A stretch of DNA of 64,000 nt. Origin: Oscillospiraceae bacterium. GTDB lineage: Bacteria > Bacillota > Clostridia > Oscillospirales > Ruminococcaceae. The stretch is taken from assembly GCA_017465665.1 (NCBI GenBank), contig JAFTVU010000011.1:1-64000 (forward strand). Reading direction: 5' to 3'. Under the pieces are notes generated by a model. The model saw only the letters and a program-made list of their open reading frames with translations, made no database searches and had not been told where the DNA came from. The number at the start of each line of letters is the position of its first letter. The first letter of the stretch is position 1. This document shows, one piece after another, positions 1 through 7,176 of this stretch. The position numbers and the translations under genes were made by a program.

Positions 1-25
1 GCTCTACCAACTGAGCTACAGAGGC
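1..25 (-). tRNA. partial tRNA, 5' part only
   Basis: The minus strand reads GCCTCTG (acceptor 5' strand), TA, then the D-arm GCTCAGTTGGTAGAGC, up to the window edge. The anticodon lies outside the window, so the amino acid cannot be named. It is the last of three tandem minus-strand tRNAs and is probably on the same transcript. Confidence 0.85.
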
Positions 26-49
26 ACAACCGCTTATGTAAGCGATTGG

Positions 50-123
50 CGACCCGGATGGGACTCGAACCCACGACCTCCGCCGTGACAGGGCGGCGTT
101 CTAACCAACTGAACTACCGGGCC
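50..123 (-). tRNA. tRNA-Asp (anticodon GTC)
   Basis: Minus strand gives a full cloverleaf of 74 nt: acceptor GGCCCGG pairs with CCGGGTC, D-arm GTTCAGTTGGTTAGAAC, anticodon loop CTGTCAC with anticodon GTC, and T-arm GTGGGTTCGAGTCCCAT. The discriminator base is G. No CCA is encoded directly after it. It sits between the Val tRNA and the partial tRNA. Confidence 0.95.
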
Positions 124-130
124 ATATTGG

Positions 131-203
131 TGGGAGTTACAGGGCTCGAACCTGTGACCCTCTGCTTGTAAGGCAGATGCTCTCCCAGCTGAGCTAAACT
201 CCC
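131..203 (-). tRNA. tRNA-Val (anticodon TAC)
   Basis: Minus strand gives a 73-nt cloverleaf: acceptor GGGAGTT pairs with AACTCCC, D-arm GCTCAGCTGGGAGAGC, anticodon loop CTTACAA with anticodon TAC, and T-arm ACAGGTTCGAGCCCTGT. It is the first tRNA of the cluster, nearest the promoter at 258-286. Confidence 0.95.
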
Positions 204-257
204 ATTTAGTCATCTTCGAGCGACTTTGTTTTTGTCTTTCTCGCTGACGACTATTAT

Positions 258-286
258 ATTATACACATTTGCAATCGATTTGTCAA
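258..286 (-). promoter_or_regulatory. sigma-A promoter of tRNA cluster
   Basis: On the minus strand TTGACA (286-281) and TATAAT (263-258) are both perfect consensus, with a 17-bp spacer. It points at the Val, Asp and partial tRNA genes about 50 bp downstream, as expected for stable RNA. Confidence 0.9.
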
Positions 287-317
287 GCGTTTTTTTAAAA
301 CTTTTTTAAAAAAATTT

Positions 318-1187
318 TCATTTGAGCAGGTTCAACATATCCTCTGTTGAAAACTCATACTTCTTATTGCAGAAATGACAACAAACCTCTGTTTTTTCCT
401 GCTCCTTAGCAAGCTTTTCTATCTCTTCCCTGCCCATGCTTATAAGAACACGCTCAGTTCTTTCTCTGGAGCAGTCACAGTGATACACAGCCTCCCAGCT
501 GTCCAGAACCTCTGCGCCAAGTCCCTCAAGTGCCATCATCGCATATTCCTCGGGCTGCATTCCCTTTTCAAGCATTGCGGTTATACTCTCCATGGATGTG
601 AGGTTTCTCTCTATAACATCCACAGCCTTATCCACAACAGGAGGAACGAGCTGTACCATATAACCTCCCGCTGCCTTTACAGTCGCGTCATCATTGAACA
701 CGATGCCAAGAGCGCATACGGTAGGTATCTGCTCGCTTATAGAATAGTATGCCGTGATATCCTCCGCAATATTCCCCGAAACCAGCGGTATCTGACCAAC
801 ATAAGGTTCTTTCAGCCCCATGTCCTTTACTACGGTGAGAAATCCGTCGCCGCCTACACATCCGTTCACATCAAGACCGCCGTCAGCTCTGAGCGGAAGC
901 TGCACCTGATGCTCTCCCGCACAGCACTTCACATTGCCCCAGTTATCCGCAACGACCATCAGTGTTCCTGCCGGACCGCCGCCGTTTACGCGGAGCGTCA
1001 GTGTATCTCCGTCACTTTTGAGCATTGCGCCCATTATAGAACCAGCAGTTACCATCCTGCCAAGCGCCGCTGTGACCACAGGCGTGCTTTCATGCAGGCG
1101 CTGCAGCTCTCTCACCATATCGGTGGAATCTATTGCCGAGCATAATACGCTTCCGTCTTCGGAGAGCGTTCTTACTATCTTTCCCAT
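318..1187 (-). CDS. hslO: 33 kDa chaperonin Hsp33
   Basis: Redox-regulated holdase chaperone of the cytoplasm that binds unfolding proteins under oxidative stress. The C-terminus has the family zinc/redox cysteines, CDC followed about 30 residues later by CHFC, the CxC...CxxC switch. The N-terminal region (MGKIVRT.., then TPVVTAALGRM) is typical. I start at 1187 (289 residues) because GGAG lies 8 nt upstream; the open frame extends 19 codons further but without a ribosome site. It is monocistronic; AT-rich runs follow the stop. A GGTGCG/CGCACC inverted repeat at 1223-1242 lies in its leader. Confidence 0.95.
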   Translation of the reverse strand: MGKIVRTLSEDGSVLCSAIDSTDMVRELQRLHESTPVVTAALGRMVTAGSIMGAMLKSDGDTLTLRVNGGGPAGTLMVVADNWGNVKCCAGEHQVQLPLRADGGLDVNGCVGGDGFLTVVKDMGLKEPYVGQIPLVSGNIAEDITAYYSISEQIPTVCALGIVFNDDATVKAAGGYMVQLVPPVVDKAVDVIERNLTSMESITAMLEKGMQPEEYAMMALEGLGAEVLDSWEAVYHCDCSRERTERVLISMGREEIEKLAKEQEKTEVCCHFCNKKYEFSTEDMLNLLK

Positions 1188-1222
1188 TTCTGTATCTCCA
1201 TTATATGCTGTATTTAAATTCT

Positions 1223-1242
1223 GGTGCGAATTATCACGCACC
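1223..1242 (-). promoter_or_regulatory. leader inverted repeat of hslO
   Basis: GGTGCG (1223-1228) and CGCACC (1237-1242) form a 6-bp hairpin or operator just downstream of a weak promoter (TTGCAA, 17 bp, TATTAT on the minus strand) that overlaps the end of the preceding gene. Function is unknown; it could be an RNA hairpin or a repressor site. Confidence 0.35.
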
Positions 1243-1266
1243 ATATTATAATATCACACTTTATAT

Positions 1267-1650
1267 TTATTTGCAAGCCGCTATATCGTCAAGTGAATAA
1301 ATATATCTGAAACCGATGATATTCTCGCTGTCTGCCTGCTGACCCTCAAGCTCCTCTTTCAAGGAATTGCTCTCATCAATTATAAACCAGATGCATCCGC
1401 ACCCGTGCTCAGCCGCCGTTGGCATAAAATATTCCGCCACCCAACGGGTATCTTCGGGAATGTTCTCAAAGCCATTGCGTGTATCAGCCACATAATCGCA
1501 ATGGTATTCCTTTATTATTTCAAGCGCATATTCCAGTGGCTTTCTGTAATCATCTCTGCAACAGAACTTCTTCCATGTTACGAAGACTACATTCTTTTCT
1601 TCGATATACCTGACATCGCAGTATTCGGATGTATATATAAGCTCATCTCC
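1267..1650 (-). CDS. small conserved-looking protein, no canonical start codon
   Basis: The open frame runs from a TAA at 1653-1651 to the stop at 1267. Its protein-like sequence begins ELIYTSEYCDVRYIEEK and continues uninterrupted for about 124 residues. A perfect-spaced promoter (1671-1699) and AAGGAG at about 1653-1648 lie directly upstream, yet the frame has no ATG, GTG or TTG until GTG 1491, which would discard the first 49 residues. The only nearby ATG (1646) is in another frame and stops after 19 codons. ATA at 1638 has ideal spacing from AAGGAG. Either a rare ATA start, a frameshift or a sequence error is implied. Family not recognised; it may be a STAS-like fold (weak guess). Cytoplasmic; it has seven cysteines. 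Confidence 0.6.
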   Translation of the reverse strand, partial: GDELIYTSEYCDVRYIEEKNVVFVTWKKFCCRDDYRKPLEYALEIIKEYHCDYVADTRNGFENIPEDTRWVAEYFMPTAAEHGCGCIWFIIDESNSLKEELEGQQADSENIIGFRYIYSLDDIAACK

Positions 1651-1670
1651 TTATAACGATCGTAAAGTTA

Positions 1671-1699
1671 ATTATATCACCCGTCCGCAAAAAAGTCAA
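1671..1699 (-). promoter_or_regulatory. sigma-A promoter of the 1267-1650 gene
   Basis: Minus strand TTGACT (1699-1694), 17-bp spacer, TATAAT (1676-1671). The predicted start near 1664 lies about 25 nt before the AAGGAG, which shows the gene is expressed from its 5' end and argues against GTG 1491 as the true start. Confidence 0.85.
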
Positions 1700-1700
1700 C

Positions 1701-1737
1701 CAAAACGAAACCGCTCCCGAACTTTGTCCGAAAGCGG
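1701..1737 (-). terminator. terminator of methyltransferase gene
   Basis: Minus-strand hairpin CCGCTTTCGGA / TTCGGGAGCGG (11 pairs with wobbles, 1737-1711) followed by TTTCGTTTTG. It closes the yerC-methyltransferase unit and immediately precedes the next promoter. Confidence 0.75.
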
Positions 1738-1742
1738 CTGTT

Positions 1743-2483
1743 TTACTTTTTCCTTGCAACGAACATCAGCTTCTCACTGTCCTCCGTCGGCTTATCATGA
1801 GTAAGGTACTCGTACATACCCACCACCTCGAAGCCGGCAAGCTCCAGAAAATCCGTCAGCATAAAACGGTCAGGCGCTATTTCGCAGAAACTCTCATAAC
1901 CCCTGTCATAACTACCGTCCTCATTCTCATAGAATAAGTCAAGCTCTATCGTGACGCTGTGATCTGCAGGATCGTATGTATTCGACCAAGCGCAGTACAC
2001 TCCGTCCACATCATAGATGAACGTATTATCGGCAAGTATCTCCCTGTGCTTATATATAGTATTCACATCAAAGAGGAACAAGCCGCCGCTGTTCATGTTC
2101 TCTGCTGTCTTTCTGAAGCACAGCAGGATATCAGCGAAGCTGTCCAGATGATTTATGCTGTCCAGCGTTGATATCGCTATATCAACAGCACCATAGAGCT
2201 CCGTCTCCGTCATGCTCTGACAGATGAACTGAACATTTCCGTGATTCGGTTTTGACGAGGCTATAGTCAGCATCTCCGTTGAAGCATCGGATGCAATGAC
2301 ATCATAACCCATATCCGCAAGACGCAGCGTGAGATTTCCCGTACCGCAGCCCATATCCAGCAGATATCTGCCCTGTGCACCGTGCTTCTGAATAAGCCCA
2401 TGATAATACTCTGCTATCTCGTCATACGGGACATTTTCCGTCAGCAGATCGTACACCAGAGCGAACTCGCCGTAGCCTGACAT
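1743..2483 (-). CDS. class I SAM-dependent methyltransferase
   Basis: A 246-residue cytoplasmic Rossmann-fold methyltransferase. Motif I is LLDMGCGTGNLTLRLA (residues about 42-57), followed by the acidic residue of motif II (VIASDAS) and a motif IV-like region, VDIAISTLDSINHL. The substrate cannot be predicted; the family (methyltransferase domain 25/11 type) includes small-molecule and tRNA enzymes. The start ATG overlaps the stop of the upstream yerC-like gene as TAATG, so translation is coupled. That pairing with a TrpR-like regulator is frequent in Clostridia (general knowledge). Confidence 0.88.
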   Translation of the reverse strand: MSGYGEFALVYDLLTENVPYDEIAEYYHGLIQKHGAQGRYLLDMGCGTGNLTLRLADMGYDVIASDASTEMLTIASSKPNHGNVQFICQSMTETELYGAVDIAISTLDSINHLDSFADILLCFRKTAENMNSGGLFLFDVNTIYKHREILADNTFIYDVDGVYCAWSNTYDPADHSVTIELDLFYENEDGSYDRGYESFCEIAPDRFMLTDFLELAGFEVVGMYEYLTHDKPTEDSEKLMFVARKK

Positions 2484-2773
2484 TACTTCTGATCTTCCTT
2501 GAGTCTGTCAAATACGATCTTATAACCGCCTGCAGCCTGATAATTCAGAGTTTTGTTCACACGGCTGATAGTTGCAGTGCTTGCGCCTGTCTGCTTGACG
2601 ATCTCATTATAAACGCAATCAGCTGTGAGCAGTCTTGCCACATGCAGACGCTGAGAGATAGCCTTCAGCTCCTGAGGAGTACACAGGTCCTCAAAAAAAG
2701 CATAGCACTCATCCACTGATTTCAGTGTAAGTATCGCCTCGAACAGATAATCCATGTTTGCATCCTTGATCAT
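2483..2773 (-). CDS. yerC: YerC/YecD-type TrpR-related DNA-binding protein
   Basis: A 96-residue all-helical protein matching the YerC/TrpR-like family. The region LTLKSVDECYAFFEDLCTP is followed by ELKAISQRLHVARLL and the helix-turn-helix TGASTATISRVNKTL (residues about 62-76). Trp repressor relatives use this fold to bind operator DNA; the ligand and targets of YerC proteins are not settled. GGAGG lies 6 nt before the ATG. It shares a promoter (2834-2862) and one base with the methyltransferase gene downstream. Confidence 0.9.
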   Translation of the reverse strand: MIKDANMDYLFEAILTLKSVDECYAFFEDLCTPQELKAISQRLHVARLLTADCVYNEIVKQTGASTATISRVNKTLNYQAAGGYKIVFDRLKEDQK

Positions 2774-2833
2774 AAAATACCTCCGTAGAGCAACTTTTCA
2801 CGCTTTAAACCGTGATTATTTATCCTTGGAACT

Positions 2834-2862
2834 ATTTTACCATAATAAAGCGAAAAAGTCAA
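2834..2862 (-). promoter_or_regulatory. sigma-A promoter of yerC operon
   Basis: Minus strand TTGACT (2862-2857), 17-bp spacer, TAAAAT (2839-2834). The leader contains a small hairpin, TCACG...CGTGA, near 2790-2807. Confidence 0.8.
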
Positions 2863-2895
2863 TAGTTATTTTCGAGCCCATACAGAAAAAAACAT

Positions 2896-3594
2896 TCAGC
2901 TCTCTGCCATACGGTATCCAACGCCCGAAACAGTGAAGATATATCGCGGGGCTGCTGCAAGATCATTCAGCTTTCTGCGTATCTTAGCCATATTCACACG
3001 AAGTATCTCGTTGTCAGCAAAGTAGTTCGGACCCCACAGCTGCTCCATTATGTAATCATAGGTGCATACCCTTCCGGGATGCTTAGCAAGAAGCGCTACT
3101 ATCCTGAATTCATTCTTTGTAAGCTCCGCATCTCTGCCCGAGACAAGCACCCTGCACTCATCACAGTCTATCTCCAGATCGCCTATCCTTATGATCTCAG
3201 CCGAACCTCTGAGATCATACGAGCTGATATAGTGCCGCATAGCCACTTTCATACGGGATAACAGCTGCGCCATGCTGAACGGCTTTCCAATATAATCATC
3301 CGCACCGCTTTCCAGCGCGTCAAGCATATCACATTCGTTCAGGCTTGACGAAAACACTATAACAGGCATACAGTACCAGCGGCGTATGGATCTCAGCACA
3401 CTTATCCCATCCTTTATATCCAGTGCCACTCCCAACAAAACGATATCAGGGCAATGCGACTGCACGATGATCTCCGCCTCCCTGCCCGATCCCGTCATAA
3501 CTACCTCATAATCCATGTCCCTGAGAACTCTGCCGATATCCAAAGCGTTTGCCTTGCATTCATAGGCGATCAGTACTTTCTTCTTGTTTTTCAT
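2896..3594 (-). CDS. OmpR/PhoB-type response regulator with degenerate receiver
   Basis: A 232-residue KdpE-like protein. Residues about 6-115 have the receiver fold and 125-230 a winged-helix domain (ELTKNEFRIVALLAKHPG, then the recognition region and the GVGYRM end). The phospho-acceptor position, normally VLLD, reads DIVLLGVALDIKDG, so the aspartate is glycine. The acidic pair near the N-terminus is also replaced (LIAYECKAN in place of a DD/DE motif). The switch lysine (IGKPF) is kept. No histidine kinase is next to it. It probably works without phosphorylation (inference). It is divergent from the AGCS symporter, with 12-bp direct repeats between them. Confidence 0.9.
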   Translation of the reverse strand: MKNKKKVLIAYECKANALDIGRVLRDMDYEVVMTGSGREAEIIVQSHCPDIVLLGVALDIKDGISVLRSIRRWYCMPVIVFSSSLNECDMLDALESGADDYIGKPFSMAQLLSRMKVAMRHYISSYDLRGSAEIIRIGDLEIDCDECRVLVSGRDAELTKNEFRIVALLAKHPGRVCTYDYIMEQLWGPNYFADNEILRVNMAKIRRKLNDLAAAPRYIFTVSGVGYRMAES

Positions 3595-3643
3595 TTGTTA
3601 TTTACCTGCTTAATTTATTTGCCGCCAAAACACGACAATATCC

Positions 3644-3672
3644 ATTTTATCACTTTCTCATGGCTTTGAACA
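3644..3672 (-). promoter_or_regulatory. possible promoter of the response regulator
   Basis: Minus strand extended -10 TGATAAAAT, with TAAAAT at 3649-3644 and a poor -35 (TGTTCA) 17 bp upstream. The -35 abuts the direct repeat at 3669-3680, which would allow autoregulation. Confidence 0.45.
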
Positions 3673-3701
3673 TCATTTTGATTTTACTCAACATCATTCT
3701 G
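3669..3701 (+). promoter_or_regulatory. 12-bp direct repeats, candidate response-regulator boxes
   Basis: AACATCATTTTG (3669-3680) and AACATCATTCTG (3690-3701) match at 11 of 12 positions and are 21 bp apart, two helical turns. The second copy ends 19 bp before a TATAAC (3721-3726), so it takes the place of a -35 box for the symporter gene. This is the layout of PhoB/OmpR-type activation. An inverted repeat TTCTGT/ACAGAA follows at about 3697-3716. Confidence 0.5.
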
Positions 3702-3803
3702 TCACTTTTTACAGAACAATTATAACTTGAAGCAAACATCGCCAACTTTCAGAACTGTATCAAAAAAGGCTCATTTTCGCCTATCATTCCAAAAGGAGTA
3801 CAA

Positions 3804-5510
3804 ATGGATACGATAAACAAGCTAAACGATATCATCTGGGGAACTCCCACGCTGCTTTTAATGCTTGCAGCAGGAGGTCTGTTCACTGTCGGCACAGGCT
3901 TATTTCAGCTGCGGCACTTTCTCCACTGGCTCAGATGCACGATCTTCTCACGCAGTGCAGATAAAGACAGCAGCTCAGTCTCGCCTTTTGAAGCCATGTC
4001 CTCAGCGCTTGCCGCCACTCTGGGAACAGGCAACATCGCAGGAGTATCAGCCGCACTCGCAGCAGGCGGTGCAGGCGCTGTGTTCTGGATGTGGATATCC
4101 TCCCTGCTTGGCACAATGACGGGCTTTGCCGAAAATGTACTCGGTCTGTACTACCGCAGACGAGACCCACGCGGCGAATGGACAGGCGGCGCAATGTGCT
4201 ACATAGAACGCGGACTCAGTGAAAAAGAACACATAAGCCGACTTGCAAAGCCTCTCGCAGTGATCTACGCCGCACTCTGCGTGCTGTCCGCATTCGGTAT
4301 GGGCAACATGGCTCAGATGAACTCAGCCGCAGGAGCGCTCAACACAAACTTTTCAGTTCCGCCTTTAGCAACAGGTATCGTACTGGCGATTATTGAGGTG
4401 TTCATCATCTTCGGCGGAGTAAAACGCATAGGCAGCGTCACTGCAAAGATAGTTCCGCTTATGTCCTGCTTTTATATACTCGGCGCTGTCTGGATAATGG
4501 CGGCAAATATATCGCGTCTGCCATCTGTGTTCGGTACGATAATCGAAAGCGCATTCGGAATAAATGCCGTAACGGGCGGAGTGAGCGGATATATTATCAA
4601 GCAGGCTGTTTCAATGGGTCTGCGCCGCGGAGTATTCTCAAACGAAGCAGGGCTTGGAACATCTGTGGCCGCTCATACAGCTTCCTCTGTGAAAGAACCG
4701 TGCGTTCAGGGTATGTGGAGCATATTCGAGGTATTCTTTGATACTATCGTAATGTGTACGCTCACAGCGGTTATACTTCTTGCAAGCCCCTGCAACATCC
4801 CGACCGCCGATGAAGCATTCCGCGCGATATCGCTTCAGCCGCAGTATTTCAGACTTACAGAGCAGGATACCATCATAACGGACGGCACATACACCTTAAC
4901 TGTAACCGATACCGAGCCTAACTGTGATATGCGTACGATATACTCCACGGGCTTCGCAGTATCTCTCGGAAAAGGAGAGCATACCTTTTCCAATGTCATG
5001 ACGATACAAGGCATCCAGACAGTATCGGAAGACGGAGAGCCTGTGTTTCTTGACTCTGCCAAAACAGTACCACTCATAGAAACCGCTGTAATATCAGAGG
5101 TAAACGGCTCACAGCTCGCGACCTTTGCATTTTCGCGTACTTTCGGCTCTGCCGCTGGCAAGCTGCTTGCGGTTGCAGTGCTTCTGTTTGCGTTCTCCAC
5201 CGCCATCGGCTGGAGCTGCTTCGGAAGTCAGGCGGCTGTGTATCTCTTCGGAGAAAAGGCGGAAAAGCCGTTCAAGTGGATGTTCGTAATTGTGACTGCC
5301 ATAGGCGCTCTGCTTGATTTCTCCGCAGTATGGGGCTTGTGTGATCTCATCAACGGACTAATGGCACTGCCAAATCTGCTTGCGCTGTTCATACTCTCGC
5401 CAAAAGTATTTGAGATCACGCGCAACTATGCCCTGCGTACTTTCAAAGGCGCAAAAATACGCCCCATGCTCTCTGCTGATATTTCAATACAGCAGGAACA
5501 GGAGCGCTGA
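3804..5510 (+). CDS. AGCS-family sodium:alanine/glycine symporter with an extra loop
   Basis: Integral membrane secondary transporter expected to import alanine, glycine or a related amino acid with sodium. Family signatures are LAATLGTGNIAGV (about residue 70), GGVKRIG and the motif SMGLRRGVFSNEAGLGTSVAAHT (written in part). At 568 residues it is about 80-100 longer than usual. The excess is one hydrophilic, Thr/Val-rich segment (about residues 345-445) between TRP-like TM segments, ending before LLAVAVLLFAFSTAIGWS. The usual aromatic motif after GWS is CFGSQ. AGGAG lies 7 nt before the ATG. It ends at a bidirectional terminator. Confidence 0.92.
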   Translation: MDTINKLNDIIWGTPTLLLMLAAGGLFTVGTGLFQLRHFLHWLRCTIFSRSADKDSSSVSPFEAMSSALAATLGTGNIAGVSAALAAGGAGAVFWMWISSLLGTMTGFAENVLGLYYRRRDPRGEWTGGAMCYIERGLSEKEHISRLAKPLAVIYAALCVLSAFGMGNMAQMNSAAGALNTNFSVPPLATGIVLAIIEVFIIFGGVKRIGSVTAKIVPLMSCFYILGAVWIMAANISRLPSVFGTIIESAFGINAVTGGVSGYIIKQAVSMGLRRGVFSNEAGLGTSVAAHTASSVKEPCVQGMWSIFEVFFDTIVMCTLTAVILLASPCNIPTADEAFRAISLQPQYFRLTEQDTIITDGTYTLTVTDTEPNCDMRTIYSTGFAVSLGKGEHTFSNVMTIQGIQTVSEDGEPVFLDSAKTVPLIETAVISEVNGSQLATFAFSRTFGSAAGKLLAVAVLLFAFSTAIGWSCFGSQAAVYLFGEKAEKPFKWMFVIVTAIGALLDFSAVWGLCDLINGLMALPNLLALFILSPKVFEITRNYALRTFKGAKIRPMLSADISIQQEQER

Positions 5511-5519
5511 CAAGCAAAA

Positions 5520-5545
5520 GACCTGAGAGTTCAGACTCTCAGGTC
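5520..5545. terminator. bidirectional terminator, symporter / ABC operon
   Basis: Perfect 11-bp stem GACCTGAGAGT / ACTCTCAGGTC with a 4-nt loop between convergent genes. A-rich upstream and T-containing downstream flanks let it act on both strands. Confidence 0.8.
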
Positions 5546-5554
5546 ATATTTATA

Positions 5555-6355
5555 TCAATCCATAGGATTTTCAAGGGATTTCGCAAGAAAAGCTCGCGTC
5601 TTTTCGCTCTTCGGAGAGCCGAACACCTCATCGGGAGTTCCTATCTCCTCAATGATACCATCCGCCATGAAGATCACCTTGTCCGCAACGCTGCGCGCAA
5701 AATTCATCTCGTGCGTTACAACGATCATCGTGCGGTCGCTGGTCTTGAGCTCGCGTATTACCTTGAGCACCTCGCCCGTAAGCTCAGGGTCAAGCGCGGA
5801 GGTAGGCTCGTCAAAGCACAGGATGTCGGGCTTCATTGCAAGCGCTCTTGCAATGGCAACTCGCTGCTGCTGTCCGCCAGAAAGCTCACAGGGGTAGCTG
5901 TTCACCTTTTCGGAAAGACCAACCATATCCAACAGATTTCTGGAATGTGCGTCTATCTCAGCCTTGATAGCTTGCTTTTCCGACTTGCTCAGCTTTTTAT
6001 CGCTGCCGTTTATCCGCATAAGCTCCTGTGCAAGCGATACATTCTTAAGCACAGTGTACTGAGGAAACAGATTGAAGCTCTGGAATACCATTCCGAAATG
6101 CAGACGCTTCTCACGTATCTGCTTATCGGTGTATGCCTTGTCCTCAGCGTTGAATATCTCCTCACCGTCTACCAGGAAAACTCCTGTATCGGGGCGCTCA
6201 AGAAAATTGATACACCTGAGCAGAGTTGTCTTACCGCTGCCCGAAGAGCCGATGATGGCAAGCACCTCGCCCTTTTGCAGCTCAAAATCTATGCCCTTGA
6301 GAACTTCTGTCCTGCCGAAGCTCTTATATATGTTTTTTACTTCAAGAAATGCCAT
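5555..6355 (-). CDS. polar amino-acid ABC transporter, ATP-binding subunit
   Basis: GlnQ/HisP-type ATPase of 266 residues on the inner face of the membrane. It has Walker A GSSGSGKTTLLR (about residue 36), Q-loop FQSFNLFP, signature LSGGQQQRVAIARALA, Walker B ILCFDEPTSALD and the switch histidine VTHEMNFA. AAGGAG lies 6 nt upstream of the ATG. It is the last gene of the order binding protein, permease, ATPase, 10 nt after the permease. Substrate is probably a polar or basic amino acid or cystine, but this cannot be told from the ATPase. Confidence 0.95.
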   Translation of the reverse strand: MAFLEVKNIYKSFGRTEVLKGIDFELQKGEVLAIIGSSGSGKTTLLRCINFLERPDTGVFLVDGEEIFNAEDKAYTDKQIREKRLHFGMVFQSFNLFPQYTVLKNVSLAQELMRINGSDKKLSKSEKQAIKAEIDAHSRNLLDMVGLSEKVNSYPCELSGGQQQRVAIARALAMKPDILCFDEPTSALDPELTGEVLKVIRELKTSDRTMIVVTHEMNFARSVADKVIFMADGIIEEIGTPDEVFGSPKSEKTRAFLAKSLENPMD

Positions 6356-6365
6356 TGTTCGCTCC

Positions 6366-7076
6366 TTATCCGCTGTAGTAGTTCAGCTTCTTCTCAAGCT
6401 TTCCGAGCAGTATCGTCAGAAGTCCTGAGAACAGCAGGTAGAACGCAGCTATGTAGAACAGCGGCCAGATGATAGCCTTGAGGGAGATGATAGTCTCCGC
6501 AGCCTTAACAAGCTCAGTTACCGCAATAACTCGTGCAAGGGATGTATCCTTTACCAGAGTGATTATCTCGTTACCCATAGGAGCAACAATGCGCTTGATC
6601 ACCTGGAACAGAACTATCTTGAAGAAGATCTGCGTCTTTGTCATGCCAAGCACCTGACCAGCTTCATACTGACCCTGAGGAATGCTCTCGATACCACCAC
6701 GGTATATCTCGGAAAAATAGCACGCATAGTTGATAACGAATGCGATAAGCACCGCCATCATTCTGGGGAGCAGACCCATATCGAACAGCAGACCCGGACC
6801 ATAGAACACAATGATTATCTGGAGCATGAGCGGAGTTCCGCGGATTATCCAGACAAATGTTCTTGTTATCCAGCGGATAGGCTTGAAATCCGCTATCGCT
6901 TTGACTATCTTTGAGCTTGTATTTCTGCCAAGCGCCTTAAACGGTGCAAACTTTGACATCGAGCCGAAGGTTATGATAAGTCCCAGCGGAATAGAACACA
7001 GCAGCGTGATACCGAATATCAGCAGCGTGGTCATAAAGCCATCCGCAAGCTGTAATGTTACATCTAAAAATGACAT
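6366..7076 (-). CDS. polar amino-acid ABC transporter, permease subunit
   Basis: A 236-residue membrane permease of the HisM/GlnP family with about five TM segments. The family marker RGTPLMLQIIIVFYG (residues about 80-94) is present, as is the EAA loop region EAGQVLGMTKTQIFFKIVLFQ that docks on the ATPase. A start preceded by AAGGAAA fits. An insertion-like segment SKIVKAIADFKPIRWITR precedes the first conserved motif. It is transcribed with its flanking genes after a stem-loop at 7142-7165. Confidence 0.95.
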   Translation of the reverse strand: MSFLDVTLQLADGFMTTLLIFGITLLCSIPLGLIITFGSMSKFAPFKALGRNTSSKIVKAIADFKPIRWITRTFVWIIRGTPLMLQIIIVFYGPGLLFDMGLLPRMMAVLIAFVINYACYFSEIYRGGIESIPQGQYEAGQVLGMTKTQIFFKIVLFQVIKRIVAPMGNEIITLVKDTSLARVIAVTELVKAAETIISLKAIIWPLFYIAAFYLLFSGLLTILLGKLEKKLNYYSG

Positions 7077-7141
7077 ATGTTGATTTCCTTTTTTTACGGG
7101 AGCAGCCCCGTCGTTTTTTGGACGGCATAATGCCGATATCT

Positions 7142-7165
7142 AAAGGGCAGTGGTGGCTGCCCTTT
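7142..7165 (-). terminator. intercistronic stem-loop after the binding-protein gene
   Basis: AAAGGGCAG and CTGCCCTTT form a 9-bp perfect stem just past the binding-protein stop. On the minus strand no U-run follows directly, so it is more likely a 3'-end protecting or partially terminating hairpin that raises binding-protein mRNA over permease mRNA. Confidence 0.6.
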
Positions 7166-7176
7166 ATTTTTATGTA

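Noticed and set aside
7142..7165. Full terminator that would separate the binding-protein gene from its permease
   Set aside because: The stem is not followed by a U-run on the transcribed strand, and the three transporter genes clearly belong together.
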